Below, in pieces: positions 58,135 through 64,000 of a DNA stretch of 64,000 nt (its first letter is position 1; every line of letters begins with the position of its first letter). Made by a program: the position numbers and the translations under genes. A model generated the notes under the pieces. That model saw nothing but the letters and a program-made list of their open reading frames with translations, did not search any database and had not been told where the DNA came from. Source of the stretch: Gadus chalcogrammus. Taxonomy: Eukaryota > Chordata > Actinopteri > Gadiformes > Gadidae. The DNA is taken from the NCBI RefSeq assembly GCF_026213295.1, contig NC_079427.1, forward strand, positions 1,964,627 to 2,028,626, written 5' to 3'.

Positions 58135-59940
58135 GTTACGTATTTTAACTGTACGTCCACACCAGGAGCGACCAAAGCGTCAAAGACGCTCTGGTCGCTC
58201 ACAAAGTTTCGCTGCGAATTTTTCTGTTCGCTTTGGTCGCTCAAGTCGCTCATGACGTACAATTCAATTATGCAGACGCATTTAAAGGAGCCGTATGCGT
58301 TTATTAGGCCCTACAGACAGCCATATCAAATAGTGAACTCTCCCATACACCTTGGCCATATTGCCGAGACGGTTTTGCTTGTTCGATAAAGTGCTTCGAC
58401 AACAAGTAGGACAGTGATTCCCCCCAATATAAAAAAAATCCTAAAATGTAGGCTAATTACAACCGAGAACAAAAAACCCTGCGTGCTGTAGTAGTTAAAA
58501 TATGTTTCACTGATCTGGATCTGCAAATCATGATCTGCACTCATTCGTCGCATTCAAAACAAATAGACATTGGGACACATGGCTAATTTGCATACGTGCA
58601 CAGGACTGGTTGGCTCCGCAAGGCAAATAATGGAACATATCTATCTATCTAGGCCTTTCTGTCTATCTATCTATCAACGCGTGTCTAGTTTTAATGTGAT
58701 GTATTGTGTGTATTATCCAGTCAGACTTGTTCTGTGTGGTATTGTAGGCTACTGTCCTGTGTGGGACGAACCACCTAAATGGATTCCCGACGATTTGTGT
58801 CGTTTGGTATTAATAAAGACTTGACTATCTATCTATCTAGACTATTTAATTAAAAATTATTCACCTCAGGCTCCGTGAATAGTGGGGAATAGAGGGATAA
58901 AAGACAAGAGATATATCCCTTGTCATGTATCCCTCGTCTTGTCGATTAGTTTGTTTATGTTACGATTTCAAATACTTTTTTGGTTTTGTTTAAAGCATGC
59001 TACACGCGATTGGTTGGTTAGATTGGTGGCATGTGGAGAAAATTATAATGATTCCCGCTTAAATACGAACGTTCTAGATGTAGCCTATAAATACTCCCGC
59101 TTATCATCACTTGATATCCAAACCACTATGGCGTTTCGATCTCTGAACTGAAAAAGGGTGGGTTCGTACAACACCGGGTGCCCAGTTACAGCCGCGATTA
59201 ATACTTCAGCCGACATTTTGTTCAGTGAGTGAATAAAGGTAGGTAGGAACCAAAGTGCCTGCCGATGTTCCCTGGGATCCACGCAAGCGAAGAGCGTCTA
59301 CATTCCGATTGGCTGACAATGTTTGGTCGCTGAAGCGAATAATAGTCATTTGCATAAAGTTAAAAAGTTTTCAACTTCTTTTTGACGCTCTGGTCGCTCA
59401 ACTTTGGCCGCTGGTAGCGTTGGTCGCTTTGGTCGCTCTGGTCGCTCTTGCCCATAGAAAGTGAAAGACTTCCGGCGATTTGGTCGCTCAATTCGCTTCT
59501 GGTGTGGACGGACAGTAAGTACATAAGCTGCTCCCACATAGCCATTACGAAGCAGGATCGAATACACAAGCTGCATTACCCTCACATAGCCACTAGGAAG
59601 CAGGATCGAACACTTAAGCTGCAATAACTACTCCAGCCACAGATGGCAGCACCTTTAGACAGGGGCGGAGCCATTACGTCACCCCGGCCACGCCCACTTG
59701 ACGGGAAAAAGCGCGTGTTTGAGTTGGAGAAGACAGAGACTATAGGTAACCGCGGAGAGAACCGGGCTGAAGCCCGGGCCTTGAAGCTCACGATATTGTC
59801 CCTCACACGCGTTAGATACAATTCCCTCCCTTAAGCTTCATAGTTACCATACCGAAACATGCCTAATTTAACAAATAAAGTGAGTTAAAAGCGACCAAGG
59901 ATTGGACCACTTTCTTCTAAGAATAACGCAAGAATTCTTG
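58135..59940. mobile_element. Insertion in array unit, possibly a solo LTR
   Basis: Comparison with the other units shows extra DNA between ...GCATTATTC and ...CACTTTGATTGAC. It begins TGTTACG and ends near TAACGCA with an AATAAAG motif, which could be a solo LTR, itself carrying the Harbinger-like element 58149-59515. Confidence 0.5.
58149..59515. mobile_element. Harbinger-like MITE with TTGGTCGCT subterminal repeats
   Basis: Inverted ends CTGTACGTCCACACCAGGAG and, on the complement, CTGTCCGTCCACACCAGAAG are flanked by TAA (58146-58148, 59516-59518). TTGGTCGCTC motifs crowd both ends. The terminal pattern is similar in style to that of 39586-47182. No transposase was found. Confidence 0.85.
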
Positions 59941-60038
59941 ATAGTATCACTTTGATTGACAACGAAACTTCAGCAAAGTAGTTGCTGAAGGAACTTTACA
60001 CACATAATGAGGGAACTTCATTAACACGTTAAACTCAC

Positions 60039-60311
60039 TGATCCAGGCAGAAGTTGGGGTCAGACCCAGGGTCCAGCATAGGTCAGGGTGCCTCTCCTTC
60101 AGATAATCAACCATCAGGCGACTTCCTCTCTCCCCTTTCCCCATCACCGTATCAATGAGACAACGTGCTCTGTCTTCACTGGTCATCTTCTCCTCTACAG
60201 TCTTCATCTCCTGGTCATTCAACACATCCATCATCCTAAGGTAATACAGGAGATCGATGACATCGTCGTCCGACAACCTGTCGATTAATTCAGAGCGAAT
60301 CGTTCTAAGTA
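60039..60311 (-). CDS. CARD array exon 3
   Basis: This 273-nt exon, phase 1-1. It reads LRTIRSELIDRLSDDDVIDL, LYYLRMMDVLNDQEM, EDRARCLIDTVMGKGERG, then DLCWTLGLTPTSAWI. The first codons differ (LRTIRS for LGRIRS). The donor is ATCA|GTGAGT and the acceptor GTCTTTCAG. Confidence 0.9.
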
Positions 60312-60740
60312 CTGAAAGACAAATCAAGAGAAATGGAAAATAATATTAAAACAAAACGTTACAACTATTCTCAGATGACTACTAGTGGTGGTAGTGTTGG
60401 TTCAAGATGCTACAAAAACCAAACTCATTTCTCAACATCACCTAAACTTCTGTCTGTTCATCTTAATTCACAGCCTACATGAAGTACATATAGAGGACAA
60501 TATCACAGATTTTGGGGGACATTATACAGTTGGCTGTCTGGTACAGTCATCGTAATATTTGATGTTGTTTTGTAAGACAAGGAATCAGAATGTATTGTTA
60601 GTGTAGATTTATCTTAATACCAGCTGTTATTAGATTTGACAGTTCTAAAGAGAGAGTAGAAAGAGCAGAAGAGAGCAAGGTTATGAAACTAAACAACTAA
60701 GAACCGCCCTCTCCCTCTTTGCTCCCTCGCTCCCGGCGTT

Positions 60741-60814
<74 letters not shown>

Positions 60815-60978
60815 CTAGGACTGCAAGCAGCCCCCGAGGTATTCACAGCCCGCCCAGCGCCAACCCCAGCGACCGCCTTATCAAGGGATTCACGTCATGA
60901 TCCTAGACGCAACTATGCCTCCGATAGGGGCGGGGCTTTCTTCAGCACTGGCTCTTATGTTAGTCCCCAAATCAAACG

Positions 60979-61100
<122 letters not shown>

Positions 61101-61264
61101 TTAAAAGAAGATGCTGTTTATGTGTGATTCTGGGCCCCTACAGGTGAAGAGGTGCATTATTCTTAACAGCAATTACTTTGATTGACACCGAAACTTCAGC
61201 AAAGTAGTTGCTGGAAAAACTTTACACACAAAATGAGGGAACTTCATTAACATGTTATACTCAC

Positions 61265-61537
61265 TGATCCGAGCAGAAGTTGGGGTCAGACCCAGGGTCC
61301 AGCATAGGTCAGGGTGCCTCTGCGACAGAAAATCAACCATCAGGCGACTTTTTCTCTCCCCTTTCCTCATCACCGTATCAATGAGACAACGTGCTCTGTC
61401 TTTACTGGTCATCTTCCCCTCTACAGTCTTCTTCTCCTGGTCATTCAACACATCCATCCTCTTAAGGTAATACAGGGGACTGATGACATCATCGTCAGAC
61501 AACCTGTCGATTAATTCAAAGCCAATCCTTCCAAGTT
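61265..61537 (-). CDS. CARD array exon 4 (diverged)
   Basis: This 273-nt exon, phase 1-1, with intact splice sites. It reads LGRIGFELIDRLSDDDVISP, LYYLKRMDVLNDQEK, KDRARCLIDTVMRKGERK, then DLCWTLGLTPTSARI. Compared with its sisters it has GF for RS in helix 1 and SP for DL or GL in helix 2. The Pro inside helix 2 probably disturbs the fold, so this unit may be decaying. Confidence 0.88.
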
Positions 61538-61973
61538 CTGAAAGAAAAATCAAGAGAAATGTAAAATAATATTAAAACAAAACGTTACAACTATTCTCAG
61601 ATGACCACTAGTGGTGGTAGTGTTGGTTCAAGATGCTACAAAAACCAAACTCATTTCTCAGCATCACCTAAACTTCTGTGTGTTCATCTTAATTCACAGC
61701 CTACATGAAGTACATATAGTGGACAATATCTACGATTTTGGGGGACATTATACAATTGGCTGTCTGGTGCAGTTATCGTAATATTTGATGTTCTTTTGTA
61801 AGACAAGGAATCAGAATGTATTGTTAGTGTAGATTTATCTTAATACCAGCTGCTCTTAGATTTGACAGTTCTAAAGAGAGAGTAGAAAGAGCAGAAGAGA
61901 GCAAGGTTATGAAACTAAACAACTAAGAACCGCCCTCTCCCTCTTTGCTCCCTCGCTCCCTGCGTTTATAATG

Positions 61974-62052
<79 letters not shown>

Positions 62053-62223
62053 CTAGGACTGCAAGCAGCCCCCGAGGTATTCACAGCCCGCCCACCGCCA
62101 ACCCCAGCGACTGCCTTATCAAGGGATTCACGTCATGATCCTAGACGCAACTATGCCTCCGATAGGGGCGGGGCTTTCTTCAGCACTGGCTCTTATTTAG
62201 TCCCCAAATCAAACGTCACACAA

Positions 62224-62365
<142 letters not shown>

Positions 62366-62527
62366 CAAAGAAGATGCTGTTTATGTGTGATTCTGGGCCC
62401 CTGCAGGTGAAGAGGTGCATTATTCTTAACAGCAATTACTTTGATTGACACCGAAACTTCAGCAAAGTAGTTGCTAAAATAACTTTACACACATAATGAG
62501 GGAACTTCATTAACATGTTAAACTCAC

Positions 62528-62800
62528 TGATCCAGGCAGAAGTTGGGGTCAGACCCAGGGTCCAGCATAGGTCAGGTTGCCTCTCCGTCAGATAATCAAC
62601 CATCAGGCTACTCGCTCTCTCCCCTTTCTCCATCACCGTATCAATGAGACAACGTGCTCTGTCTTTACTGGTCATCTTCTCCTCTACAGTCTTCATCTCC
62701 TGGTCATTCAACACATTCATCTTCCTAAGGTAATACAGGAGACCGATGACATCGTCGTCCGACAACCTGTCGATTAATTCAGAGCGAATCCTTCCAAGTT
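62528..62800 (-). CDS. CARD array exon 5
   Basis: This 273-nt exon, phase 1-1. It reads LGRIRSELIDRLSDDDVIGL, LYYLRKMNVLNDQEM, KDRARCLIDTVMEKGERA, then DLCWTLGLTPTSAWI. The sequence is intact with canonical acceptor and donor. It is closest to exon 1 in helix 2 (VIGLLYYL). Confidence 0.9.
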
Positions 62801-63229
62801 CTGAAAGACAAATCAAGAGAAATGGAAAATAATATTAAAACAAAACATCACAACTATTCTCAGATGTCCACTAGTGGTGGTAGTGTTGGTTCAAGATGCT
62901 ACGAAAACCAAACTGATTCCTCAACATCACCTAAACTTCTGTGGGTTCATCTTAATTCACAGCCTACATGAAGTACATATAGTGGACAATATGTAAGATT
63001 TTGGGTGACATTATACAATTGGCTGTCTGGTGCAGTTATCGTAATATTTGATGTTGTTTTGTAAGACAAGGAATCAGAATGTATTGTTAGTGTAGATTTA
63101 TCTTAATACCAGCTGTTCTTAGATTTGACAGTTCTAAAGAGAGAGTAGAAAGAGCAGAAGAGAGCAAGGTTATGAAACTAAACAACTAAGAACCGCCCTC
63201 TCCCTCTTTGCTCCCTCGCTCCCTGCGTT

Positions 63230-63273
<44 letters not shown>

Positions 63274-63440
63274 CAACTAGGACTGCAAGCAGCCCCCGAG
63301 GTATTCACAGCCCGCCCACCGCCAACCCCAGCGACCGCCTTATCAAGGGATTCACGTCATGATCCTAGACGCAACTATGCCTCCGATAGGGGCGGGGCTT
63401 TCTTCAGCACTGGCTCTTATGTTAGTCCCCAAATCAAACG

Positions 63441-63573
<133 letters not shown>

Positions 63574-63736
63574 TAAAAGAAGATGCTGTTTATGTGTGAT
63601 TCTGGGCCCCTGCAGGTGAAGAGGTGCATTATTCTTAACAGCAATTACTTTGATTGACACCGAAACTTCAGCAAAGTAGTTGCTGGAAAAACTTTACACA
63701 CATAATGAGGGAACTTCATTAACATGTTAAACTCAC

Positions 63737-64000
63737 TGATCCGGGCAGAAGTTGGGGTCAGACCCAGGATCCAGTATAGGTTAGGTTGCCTCTCCGACAG
63801 ATAATCAACCATCAGGCTACTTTTTCTCTCCCCTTTCTCCATCACCGTATCAATGAGACAACGTGCTCTGTCTTTAATGGTCATCATCCCCTCTACAGTC
63901 TTCATCTCCTGGTCATTCAACACATTCATCTTCCTAAGGTAATGCAGGAGATCGATGACATTGTAGTCCGACAACCTGTCGATTAATTTAGAGCCAATCC
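63737..64000 (-). CDS. CARD array exon 6 (cut by window edge)
   Basis: Phase-1 donor ATCA|GTGAGT at 63737/63736. By comparison the acceptor should be at about 64010, just outside the window. Visible residues: RLSDYNVIDLLHYLRKMNV, LNDQEMKTVEGMM, KDRARCLIDTVMEKGERK, then LYWILGLTPTSARI. It has YN for DD in the acidic helix-1 face and LYW for LCW, so its surface differs from the other copies. Confidence 0.86.

Overview
This is a vertebrate nuclear window, most likely a teleost and possibly a gadid. The coding signal is split into short exons with GT/AG borders. L2/Rex-like LINEs, hAT and PIF/Harbinger-like elements and gypsy fragments are abundant, and AC/TG microsatellite density is very high, a feature reported for Atlantic cod. 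The species is inferred. No bacterial features, rRNA, tRNA or CRISPR array were recognised.

All host genes I can support lie on the minus strand, so they read from high to low coordinates. They encode proteins with death-fold domains.

Gene A (14988 down to 2359) assembles into ten phase-compatible exons: CARD, acidic/basic linker, Death domain, Death domain, caspase-1-type CARD, Death domain, linker, and a caspase-8-like catalytic domain. The catalytic His motif (LSHG) and Cys motif (QACQG) are both present.

Gene B (about 47935 down to 27949, probably extending upstream) encodes short linkers, a ZU5-UPA (FIIND) module over several exons, a P/S/T-rich stalk made of ten 63-bp repeats, and a CARD. 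This is the C-terminal layout of NLRP1 and CARD8. No NACHT or LRR exon is visible. The residue after the FIIND cleavage position is Lys instead of Ser.

Upstream of gene B (48.2-64.0 kb) is a tandem array of at least six CARD exons. Five are complete and each is 273 nt in phase 1-1. The array runs off the right edge, and its unit of about 1.2 kb carries an AAT and an AC microsatellite.

Genes A and B share paralogous non-coding segments at 7.39-7.76 and 7.99-9.0 kb versus 34.36-34.73 and 38.7-39.6/47.2-47.3 kb. In gene B these segments bracket the FIIND exons. In gene A the FIIND is missing, a hairpin sits at the break, and caspase exons follow where gene B has stalk plus CARD. The locus therefore looks like a receptor-effector cassette built by exon shuffling. 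The proposed working order is CARD-mediated recruitment by the gene B or array products of the CARD-bearing caspase from gene A; this is inference.

The remainder is mostly nested transposons. The TE-packed 15-27 kb block separates the two genes. Introns hold a 7.6-kb Harbinger-like element with a 4.3-kb foldback, two copies of one hAT family carrying different nested insertions, an L2 LINE split by a hAT, and a three-level LINE/hAT/LINE nest at 52.1-56.6 kb.
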